Notes under the pieces: model-generated
What the model was told of the DNA's origin: nothing
Database searches by the model: none
The model's input: only the letters and a program-made list of their open reading frames with translations
Translations under genes and position numbers: made by a program
Origin: Saprospiraceae bacterium
GTDB taxonomy: Bacteria; Bacteroidota; Bacteroidia; Chitinophagales; Saprospiraceae
Assembly (NCBI GenBank): GCA_022448945.1
Contig: JAKVCV010000001.1
Span: forward strand, 406,792 to 470,791
Reading direction: 5' to 3'
Length of the DNA: 64,000 bases
Shown: one piece after another, positions 9,903 to 17,967 of the stretch
Numbering within the stretch: the first letter of the stretch is position 1
Layout of the letters: the number at the start of each line of letters is the position of its first letter

Positions 9903-11072
9903 ATGGAAGCATATATTGTAGCAGGATATCGTTCTGCTGTTGGAAGAGCCAAAAAAGGTGGTTTTCGTTTCTTTCGCTCTGATGATCTAGCGGTAGAAGT
10001 AGTTAAACATTTGGCCGGCTCGATAGATTTTGACCCTCATACGGTTGATGACGTGTTTGTAGGTTGTGCCAACCCAGAAGGGGAGCAGGGTTTGCAAATT
10101 GGTCGCCAGGTGTCATTAAGAGCACTTGGAAAACCTGTGCCTGGTGTAACTGTTAATCGTTATTGTGCATCGGGTTTAGAAACTATTTCTATGGCTGTTG
10201 CTAAAATTAAAGCTGGCATGGGTCATTGTTATATTGCTGGTGGTACGGAAAGTATGAGTCTGATTCCTATGACTGGATATAAGTTATCTCCAAGTTATGA
10301 TGTAGGATTAAATAATCCTGAATACATAGTTGGAATGGGACTTACTGCCGAAGCTGTTGCTAATAAATATAAGATTACACGTGATGCTCAGGATGAGTTT
10401 GCAGTTAATTCACATATCAAAGCTGCTGCTGCTATTGATGGTGGGAAATTCAAGGATGAAATTGTACCTGTAACAGTAAAGGAGGTAAAAGTAGTAGAAG
10501 GAAGACGGGTAGAAAATGAATGGTCAGTTGATACCGATGAAGGAGTTCGTAGAGGTACTTCAAAAGAAGGGTTGGCAAAATTACGTCCAGCTTTTGCAAT
10601 GAAAGGGTCTGTAACTGCAGGGAATTCTTCTCAAATGTCTGATGGAGCTGCTTTTGTTCTTGTTATGAGTGAAAAAATGGTAAAAGATCTAAATCTGACA
10701 CCTATTGCTAGAATGGTAACTTGTTCAGTTGCAGGCGTTGACCCACTTCACATGGGTATTGGTCCTTGTGCTGCAATTCCAAAAGCATTGGATTATGCGG
10801 GGTTAAAACTTGCTGATATTGACCAGATTGAATTAAACGAAGCATTTGCTGCTCAGGCTCTAGCAGTCATTCAAGAAGCTGGCCTTAATCCGGATATTGT
10901 CAATGTTAATGGAGGTGCAATATCTCTTGGACATCCACTTGGTTGCACTGGTGCTAAATTGAGTATTCAATTGTTCAATGAAATGCGCAGAAGGGGGCAA
11001 AAATACGGAATGGTTACTGCTTGTGTAGGTGGTGGTCAAGGTATAGCAGGGATATATGAGTTGTTAAATTAA
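9903..11072 (+). CDS. fadA: Acetyl-CoA acyltransferase (3-ketoacyl-CoA thiolase)
   Basis: Cleaves 3-ketoacyl-CoA with CoA to acetyl-CoA and a shortened acyl-CoA, the last beta-oxidation step. The 389-residue length is typical. Nucleophile Cys88 sits in NRYCASGLETI, His344 in GHPLGCTGA, and Cys374 in VTACVGGGQGIAG; NEAFAAQAL is also present. It follows the fused dehydrogenase/hydratase on the same strand and is closed by a strong hairpin at 11114-11147. A biosynthetic acetoacetyl-CoA thiolase is possible by sequence alone, but the neighbour argues for degradation. Confidence 0.94.
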   Translation: MEAYIVAGYRSAVGRAKKGGFRFFRSDDLAVEVVKHLAGSIDFDPHTVDDVFVGCANPEGEQGLQIGRQVSLRALGKPVPGVTVNRYCASGLETISMAVAKIKAGMGHCYIAGGTESMSLIPMTGYKLSPSYDVGLNNPEYIVGMGLTAEAVANKYKITRDAQDEFAVNSHIKAAAAIDGGKFKDEIVPVTVKEVKVVEGRRVENEWSVDTDEGVRRGTSKEGLAKLRPAFAMKGSVTAGNSSQMSDGAAFVLVMSEKMVKDLNLTPIARMVTCSVAGVDPLHMGIGPCAAIPKALDYAGLKLADIDQIELNEAFAAQALAVIQEAGLNPDIVNVNGGAISLGHPLGCTGAKLSIQLFNEMRRRGQKYGMVTACVGGGQGIAGIYELLN

Positions 11073-11113
11073 TTACTTTTAACAATAACAATTATAATGG
11101 TATTTATAATTTT

Positions 11114-11147
11114 AAAACCACTTCAAAAATTGAAGTGGTTTTTTTTT
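11114..11147. terminator. Bidirectional intrinsic terminator between convergent genes
   Basis: An 11-bp perfect stem (11116-11126 with 11130-11140) with an AAA loop, extendable by A-T pairs and followed by eight or more T on the plus strand; the minus strand has a shorter TTTT run. It serves the thiolase gene and probably the convergent QueC-like gene. Confidence 0.88.
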
Positions 11148-11781
11148 ATAATTTAGGGAATTCATTTTTATGTTCGTTTAATACTTGATCAATAACTTTA
11201 CATGCAGGGCATTTATGACATCGCTGAAGGTTCCAGTTGTCAGTTCCTTCTGGATAACGGCAAGACCATGTTAATTCCAAAATTTCATTTGGGATAACTT
11301 TCATGACTTCATATTTGCTCATGTGTTTAAGTGGGAATATTATTTTTAAATCATCTCTATTCCGCTCGCTTACAAGATATAGGATTTTTTCTATTTGTTT
11401 TAATCGATCTTGAAAGCCATCCTGCAGGTAATCAAAGGCAATGGCACCTTCAATAAACTCATAGATTTCAGGATGTGCTCTAAGACATGTTGCTGCAGCA
11501 AAATTTACAGCTTCACTATCCCAAATTGGAGGGGGACCTAATTGACCATAATCATAAGATAGCCTTCTGTATGAAAAATTATTGAGTCCCATTTTTCGCA
11601 ACTCATCCAGAATAGCATTAACAGCGATTTCTTCTTTTATACTTCGCGATGCACTACTTCCATTTATAAGATTTACCTTGAAAATCAGAAAGTTGTCATT
11701 AGGGTATTGGTTTAGAGTAAGGAAGAGTGCTGCTGTACTATCAATGCCTCCGGAAAACGGAATTATAGCCCTGTAATTCAT
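11146..11781 (-). CDS. QueC-like PP-loop ATPase with C-terminal zinc motif
   Basis: A 211-residue protein with the PP-loop signature SGGIDST (10-16) and, at the C-terminus, LTWSC (Cys174) followed by CHKCPAC (Cys188, 191, 194). Four cysteines after a TWSC motif are the zinc site of QueC, the 7-cyano-7-deazaguanine synthase. The middle is divergent: I do not see the usual QueC VPARN-type motif, and no queD, queE or queF homologue is nearby. It may be a true preQ0 synthase or a relative acting on another substrate. It is an isolated gene, convergent with fadA. Confidence 0.72.
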   Translation of the reverse strand: MNYRAIIPFSGGIDSTAALFLTLNQYPNDNFLIFKVNLINGSSASRSIKEEIAVNAILDELRKMGLNNFSYRRLSYDYGQLGPPPIWDSEAVNFAAATCLRAHPEIYEFIEGAIAFDYLQDGFQDRLKQIEKILYLVSERNRDDLKIIFPLKHMSKYEVMKVIPNEILELTWSCRYPEGTDNWNLQRCHKCPACKVIDQVLNEHKNEFPKL

Positions 11782-12092
11782 CTATGGTTCAGTTTTTACA
11801 ATTCTTTATTGATGGGTTAATAGATAAATATTATAGATCACATAAAATACAATCTGTCTATAAATTTATTTGTGTGATAATAATAAAAATTATCTTAATC
11901 TACTTATTATTTTATATTTTTTAGAATTTAAAGTTTTCAAAACTATAGATAATTTTTTAATCTTCTTTCCATTTATTACCTTTGGCATTCATTATTTACT
12001 AATAGCGAAATTGGGTAAATAATTCATCATTCAAATTTACCATTAGTTACACTGAATCTACGATTTCACAATTTACAATTAATATAATAATT
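11782..12092. other. Divergent promoter spacer, nothing specific recognised
   Basis: A 311-bp, very AT-rich region between the divergent QueC-like and pruA genes. It must carry both promoters. I see no ORF, stable hairpin or clear promoter pair. Confidence 0.5.
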
Positions 12093-13721
12093 ATGGCAAA
12101 TGCATTTTTTAAAGTACCAATACCTAGAAATGAACCTGTAAAGAGTTATGCTCCTGGATCAAAGGAAAGAGTTGAATTAAAAGCGCAATTAGCGGCTTAT
12201 AAAGCTAATCAGACAGATATTCCAATGATAATTGGTGGGAAGGAAGTGTTTTCTGATAATAAAGTTTCTATGCACCCTCCTCATGAAAGAGCGCACTTAC
12301 TTGGTCACTTTAGTAAGGGAGATGCCTCGCATGTTAAGGCAGCAATTGATGCTGCAATGTCTGCTAAAGAAGCCTGGGAGAATACTTCATGGGAACATCG
12401 TGCTTCAGTTTTTATGAAAGCTGCTGAGTTGCTAGCCGGGCCCTATCGCGCAAAATTAAATGCTGCTACAATGCTTGCACAATCCAAAAATGCTTTTCAA
12501 GCAGAAATAGATGCGGCATGTGAATTAATTGATTTTTTCCGTTATAATGTACAATACATGACAGAAATCTACAAGGAACAACCTGATTCAGCTCCTGGTA
12601 TATGGAACAGATTGGAACATCGTGCACTTGAAGGATTTGTTTTTGCATTGACACCATTTAATTTTACTTCTATCTGTGCTAACCTTTGTGCTGCTCCTGC
12701 CATGATGGGTAATGTTGTTGTTTGGAAACCTGCTACTACACAAATCTATTCTGCAAAGGTGATTATGGACCTTTTCAAGGATGCCGGTTTACCTGATGGT
12801 GTTATAAACCTTGTTTTTGTTGGAGGTCGTGAAGCGGGTGAAACTATTTTTAGTCATCCTGATTTTGCAGGTTTACACTTTACAGGTAGTACAGGTGTTT
12901 TTCAAACGCTATGGCAAACAATGGGGAATAACCTGTCTACATATAAATCTTACCCACGAATTGTTGGTGAAACCGGTGGTAAGGATTATGTTATAGCACA
13001 CCCTTCTGCACCTGCCAAAGAAGTAGCAACTGCGCTATCGCGTGGCGCATTTGAATATCAGGGACAAAAATGTTCTGCTGCATCACGTGCCTATATACCT
13101 CAGAGTATGTGGTCAGCGGTGAAAGCACATCTTCAGGAAGACCTTGCATCCATGAAAATGGGGGTAGTAGATAATTTCTCAAACTTTATTAATGCTGTAA
13201 TCAGTGAATCTGCATTTGATTCCATCGCCGGATATATCGACCAGGCAAAAGCTGATGGTGTTGAAGTTGTGGCCGGCGGCAATCACGATAAAACAAAGGG
13301 TTATTTTATTGAACCTACCGTTCTCAGGGCTGATGACCCAAAATACACTACAATGTGTGAAGAAATATTTGGTCCTGTTTTAACAGTATATGTGTATGAG
13401 GATGCCAAATTTTATGAAACAATACAAATCCTCGATGAATCTTCGCCATATGCTTTGACAGGTGCACTGTTTGCCACTGACCGACATGTCATAGAGAAAG
13501 CTTCAAATATGCTTAGGCATACAGCAGGTAATTTTTATATCAATGATAAACCTACAGGTGCAGTAGTTGGCCAACAGCCTTTTGGTGGTGGTCGTGCTTC
13601 AGGTACCAATGATAAAGCAGGATCAGTTTTAAATCTTTTAAGATGGGTTTCTCCTCGTACAATAAAAGAGACTTTCGTGCCTGCAAACGACTACAGGTAT
13701 CCTTTTTTGGATGAAGCTTAG
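12093..13721 (+). CDS. pruA: L-glutamate gamma-semialdehyde dehydrogenase (P5C dehydrogenase)
   Basis: Oxidises glutamate gamma-semialdehyde (from proline or ornithine) to glutamate with NAD. The 542-residue protein has the aldehyde-dehydrogenase core: PFNFTSI, VVWKPATTQ, FTGST, the general base Glu293 in VGETGGKDY, and catalytic Cys327 in FEYQGQKCSAASRAY; the C-terminal QPFGGGRASGTNDKAGS is characteristic of the P5C dehydrogenase subfamily, as is the long N-terminus. It is a stand-alone enzyme, not fused to proline dehydrogenase, and no putA/prodh lies in the window. Confidence 0.95.
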   Translation: MANAFFKVPIPRNEPVKSYAPGSKERVELKAQLAAYKANQTDIPMIIGGKEVFSDNKVSMHPPHERAHLLGHFSKGDASHVKAAIDAAMSAKEAWENTSWEHRASVFMKAAELLAGPYRAKLNAATMLAQSKNAFQAEIDAACELIDFFRYNVQYMTEIYKEQPDSAPGIWNRLEHRALEGFVFALTPFNFTSICANLCAAPAMMGNVVVWKPATTQIYSAKVIMDLFKDAGLPDGVINLVFVGGREAGETIFSHPDFAGLHFTGSTGVFQTLWQTMGNNLSTYKSYPRIVGETGGKDYVIAHPSAPAKEVATALSRGAFEYQGQKCSAASRAYIPQSMWSAVKAHLQEDLASMKMGVVDNFSNFINAVISESAFDSIAGYIDQAKADGVEVVAGGNHDKTKGYFIEPTVLRADDPKYTTMCEEIFGPVLTVYVYEDAKFYETIQILDESSPYALTGALFATDRHVIEKASNMLRHTAGNFYINDKPTGAVVGQQPFGGGRASGTNDKAGSVLNLLRWVSPRTIKETFVPANDYRYPFLDEA

Positions 13722-13742
13722 GATGTTTCAATTTTGAATTAC

Positions 13743-13820
13743 GGATTATAAATCAGAACTTTGTGTATATCTTTTTTTAAGATAAAAAGACTTTTTGATT
13801 TATGATTCGTTTTTCTTTTA
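13743..13820 (+). terminator. Structured spacer after pruA, possible terminator
   Basis: GGATTATAAATCA (13743-13755) can pair over 13 positions, with two G-U pairs, with TGATTTATGATTC (13796-13808), followed by a T-rich run. Inside the loop a second hairpin forms, CTTTTT (13771-13776) with AAAAAG (13784-13789). Confidence 0.4.
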
Positions 13821-13839
13821 TCTTTAATTTGTAATCATC

Positions 13840-14568
13840 ATGAAAATAGCAATGATCGGCTACGGCAAAATGGGGCGTTCCATAGAACGGTTGGCCACGG
13901 AACAGGGGCATGAGATGGTTTTGAAAATTAATATTGATAATTTAGAAGATTTTACTAAAGAAAATCTTCAGAAAGCAGATGTTGCCATCGAATTTTCTCA
14001 ACCCGATACTGCATTTGATAACATAATGAAATGTCTTGATGCTGGTTTACCTGTTGTCTGTGGGACTACAGCCTGGCTGGATAAATATCAGGAGGTTGTT
14101 TATAATTGCACCAAAAATAATGGGGCCTTTTTCTATGCATCTAATTTTAGTATAGGTGTTAATATCTTTTTTGAGTTGAATAAGTATCTGGCCAAGATAA
14201 TGAATGGCCACAAAGATTATCAGGTTGATATGGAAGAGATCCATCATACTCAAAAACTGGATGCCCCAAGTGGAACTGCAGTAACCCTGGCAGAAGGAAT
14301 TCTTGAAAAAATAGAGCGTCTGGAAGCCTATAAATTACAGGAGGATTCAGATGAAATGGCAGAAAACTGCATTCCTATTACTGCCAAAAGGATAGGAAAT
14401 ACTCCTGGAACACATGTTATTCAATATCATTCAACAATTGATAAACTTGAGATTAAACATACTGCCAAAGGAAGGGAAGGATTTGCTCTGGGAGCGATTT
14501 TGGCAGCTAAATGGCTCATTGGGAAAGAAGGAGTTTTTAGCATGTCTGATATGCTCAATTTAGGTTAA
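13840..14568 (+). CDS. dapB: 4-hydroxy-tetrahydrodipicolinate reductase
   Basis: Reduces 4-hydroxy-tetrahydrodipicolinate in the diaminopimelate/lysine pathway, needed for peptidoglycan. At 242 residues it is slightly short but complete. It has an N-terminal dinucleotide-binding motif GYGKMGRSIE, CGTTAW, ASNFSIGVN and the active-site block HHTQKLDAPSGTA, where His135 and Lys139 keep the spacing of the catalytic His and Lys. C-terminal FALGAILAAKWL is also typical. The adjacent HAD gene starts 19 bp after its stop, so co-transcription is likely. Confidence 0.95.
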   Translation: MKIAMIGYGKMGRSIERLATEQGHEMVLKINIDNLEDFTKENLQKADVAIEFSQPDTAFDNIMKCLDAGLPVVCGTTAWLDKYQEVVYNCTKNNGAFFYASNFSIGVNIFFELNKYLAKIMNGHKDYQVDMEEIHHTQKLDAPSGTAVTLAEGILEKIERLEAYKLQEDSDEMAENCIPITAKRIGNTPGTHVIQYHSTIDKLEIKHTAKGREGFALGAILAAKWLIGKEGVFSMSDMLNLG

Positions 14569-14587
14569 GTTTTCTTATTTGTATATA

Positions 14588-15226
14588 ATGAAATTCAAGT
14601 GTATAATTTTTGATTGTGATGGTGTTTTGGTTGATAGCGAAGCTACTTCAACAAGTGTCATTGTTGATATTGCCAGAGATCATGGCGTAGATCTTGATCT
14701 AGAATATGCGATCAATGAATTTGCTGGACAATCTTTGGCCTATTGCCTTGAATATATCCAGGAACGTAGTAATGTGCCATTACCAAACAATATTATATCT
14801 GTATTCCGGGAACGAACCTTCAAAGCATTTCAGTCAGACCTGAAACCCATTTCTGGTATCAGAGATCTGCTTAGCCGACTGACTTGTCCTATTTGTGTAG
14901 CTTCAAACGCACCCCTTAATAAAATAGAATTTAATCTGGGACTTCTTAATTTACTTGATTATTTTAAAGGTAATTTGTTTAGTGCATATCAGATCAATAA
15001 ATGGAAACCAGAACCAGACCTATTTCTTTATGCGGCAGATAAAATGGGCTATGATCCTAAAGATTGTGTTGTAATAGAAGATAGTCTGGCAGGTGTTACT
15101 GCTGCAAGGGCAGGAGGATTTGAAGTGTATGGATATGCCAGTAAACACAGTGCTAATAAATTGAAAGAAGCAGGGGCAGTTGTGTTTTACGATATGAATT
15201 TATTAGATCAACTATTGGAATCCTAA
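14588..15226 (+). CDS. HAD-superfamily phosphatase, beta-phosphoglucomutase-like
   Basis: A 212-residue HAD hydrolase with a helical cap. Motif I is FDCDGVLVDSEA with nucleophile Asp9 and Asp11; motif II is the Ser in VASNAP; motif III is the Lys in KWKPEPDLF; motif IV is VVIEDSLAGVTAA. This pattern fits beta-phosphoglucomutase-like and small phosphosugar phosphatases (YieH/GPP group); the substrate is unknown. The ATG at 14588 (MKFKCIIFD) is preferred over a TTG nine bases upstream because it places motif I at the usual position. It lies between dapB and a SET-domain gene, all closely spaced. Confidence 0.88.
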   Translation: MKFKCIIFDCDGVLVDSEATSTSVIVDIARDHGVDLDLEYAINEFAGQSLAYCLEYIQERSNVPLPNNIISVFRERTFKAFQSDLKPISGIRDLLSRLTCPICVASNAPLNKIEFNLGLLNLLDYFKGNLFSAYQINKWKPEPDLFLYAADKMGYDPKDCVVIEDSLAGVTAARAGGFEVYGYASKHSANKLKEAGAVVFYDMNLLDQLLES

Positions 15227-15246
15227 TCAATTTAAAATCATTTCAT

Positions 15247-15633
15247 ATGTCTCACAGAATTCCCTCTGTTTTCATAGCACCAAGTGACTTGCATGGTACC
15301 GGCGTATTTGCCGGTGAGGATATAGATAAAGAGAGTATTATAGAAATTTGTCCCATTATATTTTTGCCTGAAGAACAATTAGCGCTAATAAAAAAAACAG
15401 TGCTCAATAATTATTATTTTGAATGGGGTAAGGACCTGAGATCTGGTGCACTTGCTTTAGGCTATGGAAGTATTTACAATCATTCTGTTGAATCCAATGC
15501 CATTTATGAGGTCGATATTAATGCTGATACCATATCATTCTATACAATACGGGATATTATTGCCGGTGAAGAAATAACCATCAATTATAATGGAACGCTT
15601 GACAATAAGGATAAAGTTTGGTTTGAAGTATAG
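15247..15633 (+). CDS. SET domain-containing protein (putative protein lysine methyltransferase)
   Basis: A 128-residue protein consisting almost only of a SET domain. Seen: N-terminal HGTGVFAGEDI (SET-N strand), then YGSIYNHSVESNA with the Asn78-His79 AdoMet-binding pair, and IIAGEEITINYNG with the late conserved Tyr114. No pre-SET or post-SET zinc motif is present, as usual for small bacterial SET proteins. The substrate is unknown. It follows the HAD gene by 20 bp and may be in the dapB transcript. A hairpin after its stop (15689-15718) may end the unit. Confidence 0.88.
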   Translation: MSHRIPSVFIAPSDLHGTGVFAGEDIDKESIIEICPIIFLPEEQLALIKKTVLNNYYFEWGKDLRSGALALGYGSIYNHSVESNAIYEVDINADTISFYTIRDIIAGEEITINYNGTLDNKDKVWFEV

Positions 15634-15688
15634 TCACTAAGATTGTTATTTATCCATAATATGGATATCAATTCTTTAGTTTTATAGA

Positions 15689-15725
15689 CATATTGTAGGT
15701 CTAGATGCTAACAATATGCGCCTTT
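15689..15725 (+). terminator. Possible terminator after the SET-domain gene
   Basis: CATATTGT (15689-15696) and ACAATATG (15711-15718) form an 8-bp stem with a 14-nt loop, followed by CGCCTTTTT. The T-run is short and offset, so support is moderate. Confidence 0.35.
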
Positions 15726-15777
15726 TTAGCTATATTTTGTGAATTTAGTTAAACAAAACACATAGATTAAATTTTTT

Positions 15778-16173
15778 ATGGAGACTCAAAAATGGAAAAA
15801 AACAAATGCTAAGATCTCTTTAAAGGAGAAACGAACGACAGGTCTTATCAAATTAAAATACTTCTTTTCATTGATGTATACTGTCGAAAAAATTAGAAAC
15901 TTGAATTCCGAAGAAAAGGAAAGGAATAAGAGTCATAAAAAAATGTTGAAATCATTAGAGAATATTTTCCCAATTCTTGATGAAATTAAACCTATAATTA
16001 CTTTGTCAGGAGAAAATAGCAACTCTGAAAATGAAAATCAAAAAGTAATATATAATGATCTTATTGTTAAGGATGTAGAGGTTTCCAAAGAAATATTCAA
16101 TAAATATTATAAAGCTAAAACAATACCTTTGCAATATGATTCCTCGAATCCCAAAAGGATAAAGTTTATCTAA
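15778..16173 (+). CDS. Hypothetical protein, weakly DUF3592-like C-terminus
   Basis: A 131-residue protein, not recognised as a whole. The N-terminal half is highly charged with a possible helical segment (KLKYFFSLMYTV), the middle is Ser/Asn/Glu-rich, and the C-terminus ends VSKEIFNKYYKAKTIPLQYD then SNPKRIKFI. That ending resembles the final strands of DUF3592-like domains (a value after a Gly/Lys turn, then YDPxNPxR), but the upstream part of that domain is not clear. No signal peptide. It stands alone between the SET gene and a serine hydrolase. It is a complete ORF with an ATG. Confidence 0.55.
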   Translation: METQKWKKTNAKISLKEKRTTGLIKLKYFFSLMYTVEKIRNLNSEEKERNKSHKKMLKSLENIFPILDEIKPIITLSGENSNSENENQKVIYNDLIVKDVEVSKEIFNKYYKAKTIPLQYDSSNPKRIKFI

Positions 16174-16250
16174 ATAAGACAATATTATTTAGGTTCTATT
16201 GAGTTTATTGATAAAGGTGCTGAACATAATATAAAAACTATACATAACGA

Positions 16251-17768
16251 ATGAAAGAATTATTGATTGTATTATTATTTTTCTTTGTCAACTTTAATGT
16301 TACTTCTGCTCAATATGAAGTTAAAAATGAAATCCTTGATAATTTTATTCAGAAAGGGATAGAGGATTGGGAAATACCTGGTATGGTTACTGTTGTTGTT
16401 AAAAATGGTGCTGTGGTTTTCCAAAAAGCTTATGGCGTAAAGGATATAAATACTCAACAACCTGTAGATTATCAAACAATGTTCTCTATGGCTTCAACTA
16501 CAAAAGCTTTAGTAGCGATTGCTTTGGGTATTTTAGTAGATAGGGGTAAGATCGATTGGGATGACAAAGTTATTAAACATTTACCAGATTTTAAGCTCGA
16601 TAATATTTATACAACTTCTGAAGCAAGGGTTGTTGATCTGCTTACGCATAATTTAGGTATAAAAAATACGGATAAAATATGGGTCTGGGACAGCTTAAGT
16701 ACTGTTGATGCCATGGAGCGTTATAGCCATGCAAAATCAGTATACCCCCTTAGAGGAGGATTTAGCTATCAGAATATGATGTATATCGTGGCAGGCGAAG
16801 TGATTACACGAGTTAGTGGCATGGATTGGCGTAATTTTATAGAAAAAAATATCTTTGCGCCTCTTAATATGAAGCACTCAGCAACAAGAGCTTCTGATAT
16901 TATTAGGCTTGGAAATTATGTGACGCCTCATGTTGATGATTATGAGGATGGACTCGTAGCTATTCCCCTTAATTTTACTGAACAAGTTGGTGCAGCTGGG
17001 GGTTTATGGTCCTGTATTGAAGACATGGGAAAGTATATGTCATTCTTGATAAATAGAGGTATTGTTGGCTATGATACTTTATTAAGGGCAGAAACCTTTG
17101 ATTATTTATATAAATCACATGTTTTGGTTTCTGCTAATGCATATTCTACATATAAACTTTTTAAACCTAATTTTCATACTTATGGTTTAGGCTGGTTTCA
17201 ACATGATTATAGAGGTGAAAAATTGGATTTTCATACAGGTAGTTTGGCTGGGCTTGTTGCTATTGCAGGTATCATGCATCGTAAGAAAACAGCAGTATAC
17301 TTTTTTGCCAATAAGGGTTCTGCAAATTTAAGACATGCAATTATGTATAAGGTAATGGATCTGTATGCTTTTGATGACAACAAAGGAAGGGATTGGCATA
17401 AAGAAATTTTTGATATTTATTCAGCAAGTACTAAACGTAGGATAAAAAGACAAATAAAAACTGATGATTCACGAATTAAAGGTACTAAACCTTCTTTCGA
17501 TTTACAGGAATATACCGGCAAATACAGTAATGACATGTTTGGAGAGATTAATGTTGAAATTAAAAATAATAGTTTATGTTTTAATATTAATAATTATACC
17601 TTCTACAATTTGAAGCACTGGCATTACAATACTTTCAGGTCTGATAAAAATTTAGAATGGAGATATAGGGTTTTTCTAAATTTTCCAATAAACACAAAAG
17701 GTGCAATTGATAAACTTCAGTATAGTGGACCTTATATTGATGTTGATTTTAAGCGAATAAAAAAATGA
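16251..17768 (+). CDS. Secreted serine hydrolase, class C beta-lactamase family with DUF3471-like tail
   Basis: A 505-residue exported protein of the penicillin-binding-protein/beta-lactamase family (CubicO/AmpC-like). A signal peptide covers about residues 1-20. Catalytic motifs are Ser82-x-x-Lys85 (MASTTKALV), Tyr173-x-Asn175 (FSYQNMMYIVAGEV), and the His328-Thr329-Gly330 triad equivalent to KTG. After about residue 400 a beta-rich tail (LQEYTGKYSNDMFGEINVEI) matches the DUF3471-type domain often fused to these enzymes. It probably acts on peptides or esters in the periplasm; the substrate cannot be told from sequence. Confidence 0.9.
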   Translation: MKELLIVLLFFFVNFNVTSAQYEVKNEILDNFIQKGIEDWEIPGMVTVVVKNGAVVFQKAYGVKDINTQQPVDYQTMFSMASTTKALVAIALGILVDRGKIDWDDKVIKHLPDFKLDNIYTTSEARVVDLLTHNLGIKNTDKIWVWDSLSTVDAMERYSHAKSVYPLRGGFSYQNMMYIVAGEVITRVSGMDWRNFIEKNIFAPLNMKHSATRASDIIRLGNYVTPHVDDYEDGLVAIPLNFTEQVGAAGGLWSCIEDMGKYMSFLINRGIVGYDTLLRAETFDYLYKSHVLVSANAYSTYKLFKPNFHTYGLGWFQHDYRGEKLDFHTGSLAGLVAIAGIMHRKKTAVYFFANKGSANLRHAIMYKVMDLYAFDDNKGRDWHKEIFDIYSASTKRRIKRQIKTDDSRIKGTKPSFDLQEYTGKYSNDMFGEINVEIKNNSLCFNINNYTFYNLKHWHYNTFRSDKNLEWRYRVFLNFPINTKGAIDKLQYSGPYIDVDFKRIKK

Positions 17769-17779
17769 TCTATTGGTTT

Positions 17780-17837
17780 ACTTAGTGCTTTGTTTTTTAC
17801 TCTTTTTGTCAAAAAGAGGCTAAGTTCTTTCTTTTTT
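17780..17837 (+). terminator. Intrinsic terminator after the serine hydrolase gene
   Basis: An inner stem CTCTTTTT (17800-17807) with AAAAAGAG (17811-17818) and loop GTC; an outer ACTTAG (17780-17785) pairs with CTAAGT (17820-17825), followed by a T-rich run. Confidence 0.55.
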
Positions 17838-17967
17838 TATAACTAATACTTCATTCTTTAATTTTTTACGTTATAATTATATAACATCTTTTAGTATAAA
17901 TAGATTAAAAAGGTACACTGAACTTGATTTTTTAAATCCTGTTCTTCCTTGAAAGATAATAGATTTT

